Shown here piece by piece: positions 39,407 to 48,143 of a stretch of DNA of 64,000 bases (position 1 is the stretch's first letter; the number at the start of each line of letters is the position of its first letter). Location of the stretch: NCBI GenBank assembly GCA_965277615.1, contig CBDIDG010000005.1, positions 1,984,001 to 2,048,000 of the forward strand, in the 5' to 3' direction. The DNA is from Bog-532 sp965277615. Its GTDB lineage: Bacteria; Actinomycetota; Actinomycetes; Streptosporangiales; Streptosporangiaceae. Position numbers and translations under genes: made by a program. The notes under the pieces were generated by a model. That model did no database searches. It worked only from the letters and a program-made list of their open reading frames with translations, and was not told where the DNA came from.

Positions 39407-42264
39407 CCGGTCCTTCGCTGTCGGTGGCGGCCACCGCCGGGCCGGCCGAGGTGGTGCCGGTCGCGTTCATCGGCCGGACCTCCACGCTGATGCAGGACCC
39501 GGTCGCGTCCTTGCGCCGGCAGGTCCGCAAGTCCCAGGCCTGGCTCCCGCCCGGGTTCCGGATCGTCAGCTACTACTGGGATGTGGAGTCCGGCGGCCTG
39601 GATCTGGAAGCCCGCAGCCAAGGCGAGGCCTGGCAGGCCGCCGCCGGGGCCGGGATCCCCCGCGACGGCGGCATGGCCGACCTGCTCCGGGCGGCCCGCT
39701 CACCGGAGCCGCCGTTCGCGTTCGTCATCTGCGAGGACATCGAGCGGTCGGCCCGCGACAATTACAATTCCCTGAAGCTGGAACGGCGATTGCGGGACGA
39801 GGGCATCGCCATTTTCGCCACCGACGAGCCCTTCAGTGTCCAGGGGGTCAACGCCACCACCATTCTCGTCCGCCGCGTCAAGCAAGGCGTCGCCGAATGG
39901 TACCGGCTGCAATTGAAAGAAAAAGTCTGGGAAGGGCTCAAGGAACACAACTTCGACGGCTGGAACATCGGCCCCGTCCCCTACGGATACGTGCCTGAGC
40001 GGCATACCCACCCCAACCCGATGAAAGCCACCGCCGGCCGCACCAAAACCCGCCTCGCCGCCGACCCGGACCGGGGCCCCGTCATCACGCAGATCTATCA
40101 GTGGCGGGTCCGGGACCAGCTCGGCGTGCCGACCATCCGGGCCCGGCTCAACGCCGACCCGGCCGCCTACCCGCCGCCGGACCCCGCCAAAGGCTGGACC
40201 TACGCCGGGATCTACAAAATCCTCGCCAACCCCAAATACACCGGCTACCAGGTCCTGGGCCGCACCCACCACACCGGCCCCGGCAAGAAGGTCCCCGTCC
40301 CGCCGGGCCAGTGGATCTGGTCCGCCCAGCCCACCCATCCCGCCCTGGTCGACCAGGGCACCTGGGACGCCGCCCAGCACATCGGGAGCGAGCGAGGCAA
40401 TGTCCAGGACGCCGAGCAGCCCAGAACCCGGCCCGGGCGCCGCTACGCCTACCGCGGCCGGCTGTGGTGCAAAATCTGCAAACGGCGGATGTGCGGCATC
40501 ACCCGCCACAACGGCGGCCAGCCACCCCGGTACTACACCTACTACCAATGCCCCCACGACCCCGGCCACCGGCCCCACGCCACCGCCCACCCCGATCATC
40601 CCCACGTGGCCATCCGGGAAGAGGCCCTGATGGCCGCCACCGCGTCGTTCTTCGCCCAGTATGTCTTCGGGCCCGACCGGGCCGCCATGCTGACCGCCCA
40701 GCTCCCCGCCGACGCCGCCGCCGAAGCCACCCGCCGGGCCGCCCACGCCAGGAAGCTGGACCAGCAGCTGGCCAGGAACGAGACCGCCCAGCAAGCCCTC
40801 ATCACCGAACTGGAAACCCCCGCCTACCCCAGCGACCCCGCCGCCGGCGCCCTGCGCGAACGGATCCGCGCCCGCTACCGCGAACTCCACGCCGAGCAGA
40901 AAACCCTGGAAGCCGAACGCGACCAGCTCGACACCGCGGCCACCTCAGCCAGCGACCCCGCCCTGCTGGATGCGCTGCCGATCCTGGGTGACATCCTCAC
41001 CAGCGCCCCGCCCGGCCTGGCCGAACGGCTCCTCGAAGACTTCCGAATCCAGGCCGTCTACAGCAAAGAACACCAGCAAGTCACCATCCGCGCCACCATC
41101 ACCGACGCCACCCCCCAGGCCGTCGCCCGGCTCCTCGCCGACCCCCGCCGCACCCCCACCAGCCAGCCACAACACACCAGCGCAGACACCAGCCCAGCCG
41201 TTTCCCATTCACCACACGACCGGAGAAGGGCAGTAAACGTGCATCGATCAAGGTCGGGTCGTTCGGCGGCCGCTACGAAGCCACCGCCCGCATCGCCGCC
41301 ATCAACGAATGGCTCGGCGACGACTTATGAAACAGGCCTAGCCGTTGTCGACCCGCTCGGTGAAGTCACCGATGGCCGCGGCCAGGGCCTCGGGGGCTTC
41401 TTGCGCGACCAGGTGCCCGACTCCCTCCAGGTGCACCGAGGTGACCTCGCCCGCGGTTACCTGGCGGAAGGTCTGCTCGGTGACCGGGGCGCTGGTGGAT
41501 TCGACGGTGAGGACGGGGACGGTCAGCGGCTGCTTTTCGGCCAGCGTCCTGGTCTGGCCGTGGTCGGTGAAGATGGAGTGGTAGAGGCCTTCGGTGCCGC
41601 GCCAGCCGTCCGGGCGGGCGTAGGTGCGGGTGAACTCGTCGAGGTCGTCGTCGGTGACGGAGCCCTTGACCGCGGTCCACATCGGGTAGGCCCAGCCGGC
41701 CAGCAGGTCGCGTTCGCGGCCGGGGAGCAGCATCGTCGCGATGCCGGGTGTGCCGAGGAACCCGACGTGCCAGGAGCCGCCGTGGGCGACGTCGGCCAGG
41801 GCCTCGAGCCCGTAGCCGACCAGGGTCGTTTCGATCGCGATGAAGCTGCGGACTTCATCGGGATGCGTGGCGGCGAAGCGGAACCCCGGCGGGCCGCTGG
41901 CGTCCTGGCAGGAGAGGTGGACCGGGCCGACGCCGAGGTGCTGCACCAGGTGGTGCAGGTCCTCGGCCGCGCTGGCGTGGTCGTAGCGGCCGTCGGCGGT
42001 GCTGGAGTCACCGAAACCGCGCAGGTCAACGGCGAAGACCCGGTGGTTCTGCGCCAGCAGCGGGATCAGCTTGCGGAAGGCCCACCACGACTCCGGCCAC
42101 CCGTGGACGAGCAGGATCGGGGAGCCGCTCGTGCCGGCCGACACGTAGTGCAGCCGGGCCTCGTTGACGTCGGCCAGGTGGTGGGTGACGCCGGGGATGG
42201 TCGCGCCGGCGGGCGAGATGACGCTCATGGCAGGCTCCTTCAATGGACAACCTTGGTTGTCTAA
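39361..42264 (+). CDS. Large serine integrase/recombinase with run-on C-terminus
   Basis: The first ~620 residues are a large serine recombinase. The catalytic Ser is in FIGRTSTLMQDP, with RRQ downstream, then ICEDIERSARDN, a recombinase domain (AGIYKILANPKYTGYQV) and a zinc ribbon (LWCKICKRRMCG ... YYQCPHD). A long coiled coil follows (AARKLDQQLARNETAQ region) and a C-terminal helical domain. GGAGG precedes the ATG. The natural end should be near 41230, but the frame stays open to 42264, running antisense through the whole epoxide-hydrolase gene. This is expected if integration replaced the original stop at the att site. Enzyme motifs are intact. Confidence 0.87.
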   Translation: MGTAEPAPAPAGPGLTGPSLSVAATAGPAEVVPVAFIGRTSTLMQDPVASLRRQVRKSQAWLPPGFRIVSYYWDVESGGLDLEARSQGEAWQAAAGAGIPRDGGMADLLRAARSPEPPFAFVICEDIERSARDNYNSLKLERRLRDEGIAIFATDEPFSVQGVNATTILVRRVKQGVAEWYRLQLKEKVWEGLKEHNFDGWNIGPVPYGYVPERHTHPNPMKATAGRTKTRLAADPDRGPVITQIYQWRVRDQLGVPTIRARLNADPAAYPPPDPAKGWTYAGIYKILANPKYTGYQVLGRTHHTGPGKKVPVPPGQWIWSAQPTHPALVDQGTWDAAQHIGSERGNVQDAEQPRTRPGRRYAYRGRLWCKICKRRMCGITRHNGGQPPRYYTYYQCPHDPGHRPHATAHPDHPHVAIREEALMAATASFFAQYVFGPDRAAMLTAQLPADAAAEATRRAAHARKLDQQLARNETAQQALITELETPAYPSDPAAGALRERIRARYRELHAEQKTLEAERDQLDTAATSASDPALLDALPILGDILTSAPPGLAERLLEDFRIQAVYSKEHQQVTIRATITDATPQAVARLLADPRRTPTSQPQHTSADTSPAVSHSPHDRRRAVNVHRSRSGRSAAATKPPPASPPSTNGSATTYETGLAVVDPLGEVTDGRGQGLGGFLRDQVPDSLQVHRGDLARGYLAEGLLGDRGAGGFDGEDGDGQRLLFGQRPGLAVVGEDGVVEAFGAAPAVRAGVGAGELVEVVVGDGALDRGPHRVGPAGQQVAFAAGEQHRRDAGCAEEPDVPGAAVGDVGQGLEPVADQGRFDRDEAADFIGMRGGEAEPRRAAGVLAGEVDRADAEVLHQVVQVLGRAGVVVAAVGGAGVTETAQVNGEDPVVLRQQRDQLAEGPPRLRPPVDEQDRGAARAGRHVVQPGLVDVGQVVGDAGDGRAGGRDDAHGRLLQWTTLVV
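41245..41330 (+). pseudogene. Possible 3' remnant of the gene used as integration target
   Basis: Just past the integrase, one frame reads IKVGSFGGRYEATARIAA then INEWLGDDL and TGA at 41328-41330. It has the look of a real protein C-terminus (balanced composition, helix) with no start of its own. I could not find the matching 5' part in the window. It may be the chromosomal side of the attachment site. Confidence 0.3.
41338..42228 (-). CDS. Epoxide-hydrolase-type alpha/beta hydrolase
   Basis: This 296-aa protein starts at the ATG at 42228, with AAGGAG six nt upstream. The oxyanion motif HGWPESWWAF is that of epoxide hydrolases. The nucleophile is an Asp in LSCQDASGPPG (the usual GHDWG is altered). 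The His is in GVGHLVAQEAP. The cap region contains MWTAVKG and YARPDGWRG. It likely opens epoxides or related esters. It is divergent from a MarR gene with two palindromic operators between them, so induction by its substrate is probable. Confidence 0.87.
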   Translation of the reverse strand: MSVISPAGATIPGVTHHLADVNEARLHYVSAGTSGSPILLVHGWPESWWAFRKLIPLLAQNHRVFAVDLRGFGDSSTADGRYDHASAAEDLHHLVQHLGVGPVHLSCQDASGPPGFRFAATHPDEVRSFIAIETTLVGYGLEALADVAHGGSWHVGFLGTPGIATMLLPGRERDLLAGWAYPMWTAVKGSVTDDDLDEFTRTYARPDGWRGTEGLYHSIFTDHGQTRTLAEKQPLTVPVLTVESTSAPVTEQTFRQVTAGEVTSVHLEGVGHLVAQEAPEALAAAIGDFTERVDNG

Positions 42265-42287
42265 CACAATAGACAACCAAGGTTGTC
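42246..42287. promoter_or_regulatory. Twin MarR operators
   Basis: Two copies of GACAACC-N2-GGTTGTC lie at 42246-42261 (TT centre) and 42272-42287 (AA centre), 26 bp apart, in the gap between the epoxide hydrolase and its MarR regulator. The first is close enough to the hydrolase SD to block transcription. Confidence 0.8.
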
Positions 42288-42316
42288 CATGTCAACCAGC
42301 GTCGTAGGCTGGCCCC

Positions 42317-42790
42317 ATGTCCCGATCTGGCGCCGACCTCGCGCAGCTGCTCCTGGGCGGCTTCCGCATCCTGGCCGACCAGGCCACCGCCGAGCTCACC
42401 GCGCGCGGGTACGAGGAGATCCGCCCCGCGCAGGAGTTCGCCCTGCAGGCGATCTTGTCCGGCGCGGACAACGCCTCCGACCTGGGCCGGCGGATGTCGG
42501 TCACCAAGCAGGCGGCGGCCAAGACCATCGCCGCCCTGGAAGAGCGCAACTATGTGGCCCGCGAACCCGACCCAGCCGACAAGCGCCGGATGCGGCTGTA
42601 CGTCACCAGCCACGGGCTGGCGATGCTGCGCGAGGGCGAGCAGATCTTCAACCAGCTGCGCGGTCAGTGGGAGAAGCAGGTCGGCGCGGACGCCCTGGCC
42701 CAGGTCGAGACCACGCTCCGGACCCTCGTCGGGGACAGCGGCGGCCGCCCCGACACCCCCGCGTGGCTGGCCCGGGGCCTGGAGGCCTAG
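42317..42790 (+). CDS. MarR-family transcriptional regulator
   Basis: This 157-aa MarR protein has DNA-binding helices in NASDLGRRMSVTKQAAAKTIAALEE, a wing PADKRRMRLYVTSHG and a C-terminal dimer helix. It is close in sequence to the MarR protein at 5050-5541 (same start LLLGGFR/LLLAGFR and KQAA(G/A)KT recognition helix), so the two are paralogs with similar but distinct operators. It probably represses the divergent epoxide hydrolase and itself. Confidence 0.92.
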   Translation: MSRSGADLAQLLLGGFRILADQATAELTARGYEEIRPAQEFALQAILSGADNASDLGRRMSVTKQAAAKTIAALEERNYVAREPDPADKRRMRLYVTSHGLAMLREGEQIFNQLRGQWEKQVGADALAQVETTLRTLVGDSGGRPDTPAWLARGLEA

Positions 42791-42810
42791 CGGACAGCAG
42801 AGACACAGCG

Positions 42811-42842
42811 GCGCCCGCCAACCAACGAAGGCTGACGGGCGC
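42811..42842. terminator. Hairpin between convergent genes
   Basis: GCGCCCG (42811-42817) pairs perfectly with CGGGCGC (42836-42842) around an 18-nt loop. Flanking ACAGC/GCTGT can extend the pairing. It lies between the MarR stop and the DUF397 stop. Confidence 0.45.
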
Positions 42843-42854
42843 TGTCTTACTGGA

Positions 42855-43037
42855 TCAACTCTTCTTGAGTCGGCGCGTCAACGACGTCCAGGCCGACGTG
42901 GGCACAGCCAGGTGAGCTCCATCCTTGTCCTGGCTGTCACGGACTAGGACGTCGCGGCTGTTGTTCGATGTCTCGACACAGTTGCCGCCGTTGGTGCTGC
43001 TGTAGCTCGACTTACGCCAGCCGGTTATGTGTTCCAT
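42855..43037 (-). CDS. DUF397 domain-containing protein
   Basis: This 60-aa protein has the DUF397 signature: WRKSSYSSTNGGNCVE, VLVRDSQDKDGAHLAV and W near the end. In streptomycetes such proteins pair with a DUF5753 XRE regulator, as here (13-bp overlap), and act as small partners or antagonists in development and antibiotic control. The pair behaves somewhat like an atypical toxin-antitoxin or regulator-antiregulator unit. Confidence 0.92.
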   Translation of the reverse strand: MEHITGWRKSSYSSTNGGNCVETSNNSRDVLVRDSQDKDGAHLAVPTSAWTSLTRRLKKS

Positions 43038-43837
43038 GCTTCCGCCACTTTCTGTATCAACGTGAGGCTTGCCGCACGGGGCAGTGTTTCAGCGGCTAGC
43101 CGGTCCCAGGTCGCTTCTAGTTCGGTCACGTCCCCCGCGTCCTGTATCACCATGCCACGTAGGCCAGATTCGACGTAGGCCGCTGAGGTTCCGTCACGGA
43201 AGCCCGCCACCGTAAAGGGACCGGGTAGCCCGTCATGGACGCCGGTACTGGCCGGGATGACTCGGAGGATGACGCGGGCCGCGCTATCGACCAGGTGGCC
43301 GAGCTGGTCAGCCATGACATCGGGGCTGCCTACTGGCCGGTGTAGGGCAGCCTCATCGATCACCACGAACAGCTCTGGCGGATCATCCCGGTCAAGGATC
43401 GATTGCCGGGCCAGCCGAGCCGATACCGCCTCATCGACGTCCCCGTTGAAGCCGATTCGGCCAGTGAGGAGGGCTCGGGCGTACGGCTCCGTCTGGAGCA
43501 GGCCAGGCAAGATCGCCAGCTCAAACGACTTGAGCCGAACAGCCTGAGACTCAAGCTCTGGCCATGGGGCGAACCAGCCAGGGAACGTCGGGCGAGACAC
43601 GCTGAGCTGATCCCACAAGAGGATGAGCATGCCGTTGCTGCCTAGCTCCGGTACTGACTCACATGCCTCAACGACCTTGGCCGTGGCTGCCCGTTCGCCA
43701 CGTTCAATCTTGCTCAGCATGTCACCGCTGATGAACGCGGCCCGGCCCAGCTGCTCCTGGCTCATTCCGGCCTGAGTCCGCAGATGCCTTAACGCGCTGC
43801 CGAAGACGTGCCGGGGGTCGCTGTCAGTTCTGCCCAC
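43025..43837 (-). CDS. XRE-family regulator with DUF5753 domain
   Basis: This 270-aa protein has an N-terminal HTH at residues ~12-65 (LRHLRTQAGMSQEQLGRAAF, MLSKIERGERAA). The rest is a DUF5753 domain (FPGWFAPWPELESQAVRLKSFELAIL near the start, LLQTEPYARALL, VVIDEAALHRPVG). It is an actinomycete-specific regulator type, paired with the overlapping DUF397 gene. Ligand and targets are unknown. Confidence 0.92.
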   Translation of the reverse strand: MGRTDSDPRHVFGSALRHLRTQAGMSQEQLGRAAFISGDMLSKIERGERAATAKVVEACESVPELGSNGMLILLWDQLSVSRPTFPGWFAPWPELESQAVRLKSFELAILPGLLQTEPYARALLTGRIGFNGDVDEAVSARLARQSILDRDDPPELFVVIDEAALHRPVGSPDVMADQLGHLVDSAARVILRVIPASTGVHDGLPGPFTVAGFRDGTSAAYVESGLRGMVIQDAGDVTELEATWDRLAAETLPRAASLTLIQKVAEAWNT

Positions 43838-43983
43838 GTGCCAACCCTAGACCGCGCTAGACGAGGAGCCCAGCGACTAATACACCTGCTGTACGGCATA
43901 GCTGTCTAGCTGGTCAAATGCCTCACAGCGCCGACAACCTGTAGTCACAAGGATACGTAGCTGGCGATAGGTGGTCAGGGACA

Positions 43984-44181
43984 GTGGCAGGCAGTTATCC
44001 GTACGAGCAGCTGGTCCGGGCCCAACGCTGGCAGCAACAGCACGAGGATTGGTCTATTCGCTCGGTCGACGGTGGCTCGCATTTCATCGCGGAAGAGACC
44101 GTCACCAACGGGGCGCACATCATCGCTGATCCCTCGCTCACCCACCTCATGGACACGCTAGAGGAACGGGACAGCACCTGA
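43984..44181 (+). CDS. Small hypothetical protein
   Basis: This 65-aa protein has a GTG start, YPYEQLVRAQRWQQQHEDWSI near the start and HFIAEETVTNGAHIIADPSL later. It is divergent from the XRE gene with a 146-bp gap. Composition is like a folded protein and codon use fits, but I recognise no family; the SD is weak. Confidence 0.5.
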   Translation: MAGSYPYEQLVRAQRWQQQHEDWSIRSVDGGSHFIAEETVTNGAHIIADPSLTHLMDTLEERDST

Positions 44182-44378
44182 CGCGGGCTGGCGTTCCGGG
44201 CCGTTTCCGCTCAACGGCGGGGCGGATCCCGTTACCCGTGTGACGTGTGCGACGGTTCTACCGGCGGCTTCTTTTGCTGTTAACCGTTGAAAGCTTCCCT
44301 GGCCGGGCATCCAAGGGAGAGCATGGCGGTACACATTGGACAAAGCTGCCCGCCGCCGTGCCGAAAGGAGGGCCCGCC

Positions 44379-45617
44379 ATGCCCGACCCGAGCGTCCTCG
44401 GAATCGTCCTCGCCGGGGGCGCAGGCACCCGCCTCAGCCCGCTGACCGCCGACCGCGCCAAGCCCGCCGTCCCGTTCGGCGGCCTGTACCGCCTGATCGA
44501 CTTCGCCCTGTCGAACCTGGCCAACGGCGGTATCAGGAAGATCGCTGTGCTGACCCAGTACAAGAGCCACAGCCTGGACCGGCACATCTCCACCACCTGG
44601 CGGATGAGCTCGCTGCTGGGTAACTACGTCACCCCGGTGCCGGCCCAGCAGCGGCTCGGCCCGCAGTGGTACACCGGCTCGGCCGACGCCATCTACCAGT
44701 CGCTGAACCTGATCAACGACGAGCAGCCGGACCACGTCATCGTGTTCGGCGCCGATCACGTGTACCGGATGGACCCGGCGCAGATGATCGCGCAGCACAT
44801 CGAGCAAGGGGCCGGGGTCACCGTGGCCTGCATCCCGGTGCCGCGGGACGAGGCCACCGACTTCGGCGTGGTCGCCGTGGGCCAGGACGGCCGCACGGTC
44901 ACCGAGTTCCTGGAAAAGCCCGCCGACCCGCCCGCGATCCCGGGCCAGCCGGACGTGGCCTACGCCTCCATGGGCAACTACGTGTTCGACACCAACGTGC
45001 TGGTCGACGCGCTGCGCAAGGACGCGGCCGACGACTCCAGCCGCCACGACATGGGCGGCAACATCGTGCCCATGCTGGTCAAGGACGGGGCGGCCCAGGC
45101 CTACGACTTCTTGACCAACGCGATCCCCGGGGCCAAGAAAAACGACATCCCGTACTGGCGGGACGTCGGGACGCTGGACTCCTACTTCGACGCGCACATG
45201 GACCTGTGCGCGGTCCAGCCGCTGTTCAACCTGTACAACAACCGCTGGCCGATCCTGACCTACGTGCCCTCGCTGCCGCCGGCCAAGTTTGTGCACGAGT
45301 CCGGCGACCGGGTCGGCCGGGCCGTGAACAGCCTGGTCAGTAACGGGGTCATCGTCTCCGGCGGCCTGGTCCGCGAGTCGGTGCTGTCCCCGGGCGTGCG
45401 GATCAACAGCTGGGCCGCGGTGGAGCGGGCGGTGGTCTTGGACAACACCCGCATCGGCCGCCACGCGGTGGTCAGGAACGCGATCCTGGACAAGAACGTG
45501 GACGTGCCCGAGGGCGTGATGGTGGGCGTGGACAAGGAGCACGACCGGGCCCGCGGCTTCGTGGTCTCGCCCGGCGGCGTGACCGTGGTCGGCAAGGGCC
45601 AGGCGGTGACCCCGTGA
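44379..45617 (+). CDS. glgC: Glucose-1-phosphate adenylyltransferase
   Basis: This 412-aa enzyme makes ADP-glucose. It has the nucleotide-binding start IVLAGGAGTRLSPLTADRAKPAVPFGG (written in part), the DFALSNL and GTADAIYQ-type region (GSADAIYQSL), GADHVYRMD, FLEKP and a left-handed beta-helix C-terminus (VLSPGVRINSWAAVERAVVL). AAGGAGG precedes the ATG at 44379. It overlaps the next gene by GTGA. In actinobacteria ADP-glucose feeds both glycogen and the maltose-1-phosphate (GlgE) route. Confidence 0.95.
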   Translation: MPDPSVLGIVLAGGAGTRLSPLTADRAKPAVPFGGLYRLIDFALSNLANGGIRKIAVLTQYKSHSLDRHISTTWRMSSLLGNYVTPVPAQQRLGPQWYTGSADAIYQSLNLINDEQPDHVIVFGADHVYRMDPAQMIAQHIEQGAGVTVACIPVPRDEATDFGVVAVGQDGRTVTEFLEKPADPPAIPGQPDVAYASMGNYVFDTNVLVDALRKDAADDSSRHDMGGNIVPMLVKDGAAQAYDFLTNAIPGAKKNDIPYWRDVGTLDSYFDAHMDLCAVQPLFNLYNNRWPILTYVPSLPPAKFVHESGDRVGRAVNSLVSNGVIVSGGLVRESVLSPGVRINSWAAVERAVVLDNTRIGRHAVVRNAILDKNVDVPEGVMVGVDKEHDRARGFVVSPGGVTVVGKGQAVTP

Positions 45618-46804
45618 CCAGCCCCGTGACCCCGGCCGGAGCGAGCGCGAGTGAGCTGCTCAAGGTGGCCCTGCTCACCCGGGAGTACCCGCCCGAGGTG
45701 TACGGCGGGGCCGGCGTGCACGTCACCTACCTGGCCCGCGAGCTGGCGGGCCTCGTCGACCTGACCGTGCACTGCCAGGGCAAGGACCGGCCGGACGCGG
45801 TGGCGCACCGGCCCTGGGACCTGCTGTCCGGCACCAATCAGGCGCTCCAGACGGTGTCCACCGACCTGTCCATGACCGCCGGGGCCGAGGGCGCCGACCT
45901 GGTGCACTCGCACACCTGGTACGCCAACCTCGGTGGTCACCTGGCCTCGCTGCTGTACGGCATCCCGCACGTGGTCACCATGCACTCGCTGGAGCCGCTC
46001 CGCCCGTGGAAGGCCGAGCAGCTCGGCGGGGGGTACGCGATCTCGTCCTGGTGTGAGCGGGTGTCGGCCACCGCGGCCGCGGCGGTGATCGCCGTATCTG
46101 ACGGCATGCGCGCCGACATCATGGCCGCCTATCCCGAGATTGAACCAAGTAAAATCCGGGTCATCCGTAATGGGATCGACACGAGCGAATACTCCCCGGA
46201 CCCCCAGACCGATGTCGTGGAACGGTACGGCATCGACCTGGCCCGGCCGTACGTGATCTTCGTCGGGCGGATCACCCGGCAGAAGGGCGTGCCGGTGCTG
46301 CTGCGGGCCGCGGCCGAGCTGGACCCGTCGGCCCAGCTGGTGCTCTGCGCCGGGCAGGCCGACACCCCGGAGCTGCTGGACGAGGTGACCAGCTTGGTCG
46401 ACGGGCTGCGGGCCACCCGGTCCGGGGTGGTGTGGATCCCGGAGATGCTGCCCAAGCAGGATGTGATCCAGCTGCTGACGCACGCCGCGGTGTTCGCCTG
46501 CCCGTCGCTGTACGAGCCGCTGGGCATCGTGAACCTGGAGGCCATGGGCTGCGCCACCGCCGTGGTCGGGTCCCGGGTCGGTGGTATCCCCGAGGTGGTC
46601 GCGGACGGCGTGACCGGGCTGCTGGTAGCCCCGGACGACCCGGCCGCGCTGGCCGTGGCGCTGAACACGGTGCTGACCCAGCCGTCGCTGGCCACGTCGA
46701 TGGGCCAGGCGGGCCGGGACCGGGCGGTGTCCGAGTTCGGCTGGCGGGCGGTGGCCGAGCAGACCGCGGCCCTCTACTCCGAGCTGGTGTCGGACGCGGA
46801 CTGA
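45614..46804 (+). CDS. glgA: GT4 glycogen synthase / maltose-1-phosphate synthase (GlgA/GlgM type)
   Basis: This 396-aa GT-B enzyme has the N-terminal TREYPPEVYGGAGVHVTYLAREL, DLVHSHTWYANLGGHLASLL, IRVIRNGIDTSEY, FVGRITRQKGVPVLL and the nucleotide site CPSLYEPLGIVNLEAMGCATAVV. The length and GT4 type match mycobacterial GlgM, which makes maltose-1-phosphate from ADP-glucose, rather than the larger GT5 GlgA. It is translationally coupled to glgC. Its end overlaps the convergent DUF4032 gene by 31 bp. Confidence 0.9.
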   Translation: MTSPVTPAGASASELLKVALLTREYPPEVYGGAGVHVTYLARELAGLVDLTVHCQGKDRPDAVAHRPWDLLSGTNQALQTVSTDLSMTAGAEGADLVHSHTWYANLGGHLASLLYGIPHVVTMHSLEPLRPWKAEQLGGGYAISSWCERVSATAAAAVIAVSDGMRADIMAAYPEIEPSKIRVIRNGIDTSEYSPDPQTDVVERYGIDLARPYVIFVGRITRQKGVPVLLRAAAELDPSAQLVLCAGQADTPELLDEVTSLVDGLRATRSGVVWIPEMLPKQDVIQLLTHAAVFACPSLYEPLGIVNLEAMGCATAVVGSRVGGIPEVVADGVTGLLVAPDDPAALAVALNTVLTQPSLATSMGQAGRDRAVSEFGWRAVAEQTAALYSELVSDAD

Positions 46805-48108
46805 GCAGTCGGCGGCTCGCCCGCGAGCGGATCGGCCGCCAGCTGGCCGATCGCCAGTGGGCCGGTCGCCAGCGGGTCAGCCGCAGGGCCATCCGCCGCC
46901 GGCTGGGGCGCCAGCGGCTCGGGTGCCTCGGGCAGCACCCGGTCGAAGTAGGACCGGGCTGCGGCCCGGGTACCCACGTCCCGGCCGGCCCGCTCCGACA
47001 TGTACCACCGGTGCTCCAGGATCTCGTGGAAGATCTCGGTCGGGGCCAGCCGCCCGCGCAGGTCGGCCGGGATCGCCGCCACCACCGGTTCGTACACCTC
47101 TTCCCGCCACCGGTTGGCCGCCACGAAGTCGGGCACCGGGCGCCCTTCCTTCTGCTCCAGCCAGGCCCGGAACGAGGCGATGTCGTTCAGCAGCCGGCGG
47201 GCCTGGTTCTCGCCCGCGTCGATCCCCGCCCGCAGGAACAGCTGCCGGCTGTGCTCGCCCGATTCGGCCACCCGGGTCCGGACCTTCAGCCGGTTCCCCT
47301 CCGGGGTGCTGATCAGCTCGACCTCCTCGGCGTCGAAGCCGAGCTGGTTGAGCCGCCGTAGCCGCTGGGCGATGCGGTACCGCTGCTCGTCCGGGCGCAG
47401 GATCTCCTCCCGGGTCAGCTCGTCCCACAGCGCGTGGTACCGGCTCAGCAACTGTTCGGAGATGTCCAGCGGGTCGACGTCGGACGGCAGCAGCTCACCC
47501 GCCTCCAGGTCGAGCAGCTCGCCGAAGACCCGTTCCTGGGCCAGCTCCAGGTCGTAGCCTCGCTGCCCGGTGGACAGCTGCGGGTGCTGCTCGCTGGTCT
47601 CCGCGTCGACCAGGTAGGCCTCCAGCGTGCCCGCGTCGTACCGGAACAGCGTGTTGGACAGCGAGCAGTCGCCCCAGAAGAACCCGGACAGGTGCAGCCG
47701 GACCAGCAGCTCGACCAGCGCGTCCAGCAGCCGGTCGGTGGGCTGGCCGCCGCGGGGCCGGGAGAACACGGCCCGGTAGGTGGTGGCGTAGGCCAGGAAC
47801 CGGGTGACCAGGACCGCGTCCATGTCCGGGCCGCGGTCCACCGCGACCCCGATCACGTCGACCGCGGGGATGCTCAGCTCGTCCAGCGACCGCAGCAGCG
47901 TGTACTCGCGGCGGGCCAGCCGTTCCGGCAGCTCCTTGAGCGCGTACAGCACGCCGTCGTCCTCGACGAACCGGACGACGTGCCGGTGGACCCCGCGCTG
48001 GTGGATCTCGACCAGCCGCTCATCCTGCCAGCTGGCCAGGGGCTCGTCCCACGGCAGCGAGAGCAGGCCGGCCGCTTCCTGGGCCGGTGGGGTGAAGACG
48101 AAGCGCAC
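46774..48108 (-). CDS. DUF4032 protein (kinase-like)
   Basis: This 444-aa protein has an N-terminal ~200 residues resembling small lipopolysaccharide-kinase-type folds (YALKELPERLARREYTLLRSL with the Lys, LHLSGFFWGDCSLSNTLFR with the catalytic-loop Asp and Asn, YLVDAETSE). The DUF4032 domain follows (FDAEEVELISTPEGNRLKV, IFHEILEHRWYMSE). It is actinobacterium-specific with unknown substrate. The C-terminal 40 residues are a variable Ala/Pro/Leu-rich tail. Confidence 0.87.
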   Translation of the reverse strand: MRFVFTPPAQEAAGLLSLPWDEPLASWQDERLVEIHQRGVHRHVVRFVEDDGVLYALKELPERLARREYTLLRSLDELSIPAVDVIGVAVDRGPDMDAVLVTRFLAYATTYRAVFSRPRGGQPTDRLLDALVELLVRLHLSGFFWGDCSLSNTLFRYDAGTLEAYLVDAETSEQHPQLSTGQRGYDLELAQERVFGELLDLEAGELLPSDVDPLDISEQLLSRYHALWDELTREEILRPDEQRYRIAQRLRRLNQLGFDAEEVELISTPEGNRLKVRTRVAESGEHSRQLFLRAGIDAGENQARRLLNDIASFRAWLEQKEGRPVPDFVAANRWREEVYEPVVAAIPADLRGRLAPTEIFHEILEHRWYMSERAGRDVGTRAAARSYFDRVLPEAPEPLAPQPAADGPAADPLATGPLAIGQLAADPLAGEPPTAQSASDTSSE

Positions 48109-48143
48109 GCCGGTTACCCTAGCCGACCAGGAGGAGACCGCCC

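Noticed and set aside
20999..41330. One 20-kb element from the hydrolase fragment to the serine integrase
   Set aside because: The truncated genes at the two edges are on opposite strands and do not belong to one gene, and I found no matching core sequence; a smaller element (~34.3-41.24 kb) is better supported.
46804..48143. Plus-strand frames opposite the DUF4032 gene
   Set aside because: Antisense shadows with Arg/Pro bias; DUF4032 motifs are clear on the minus strand.
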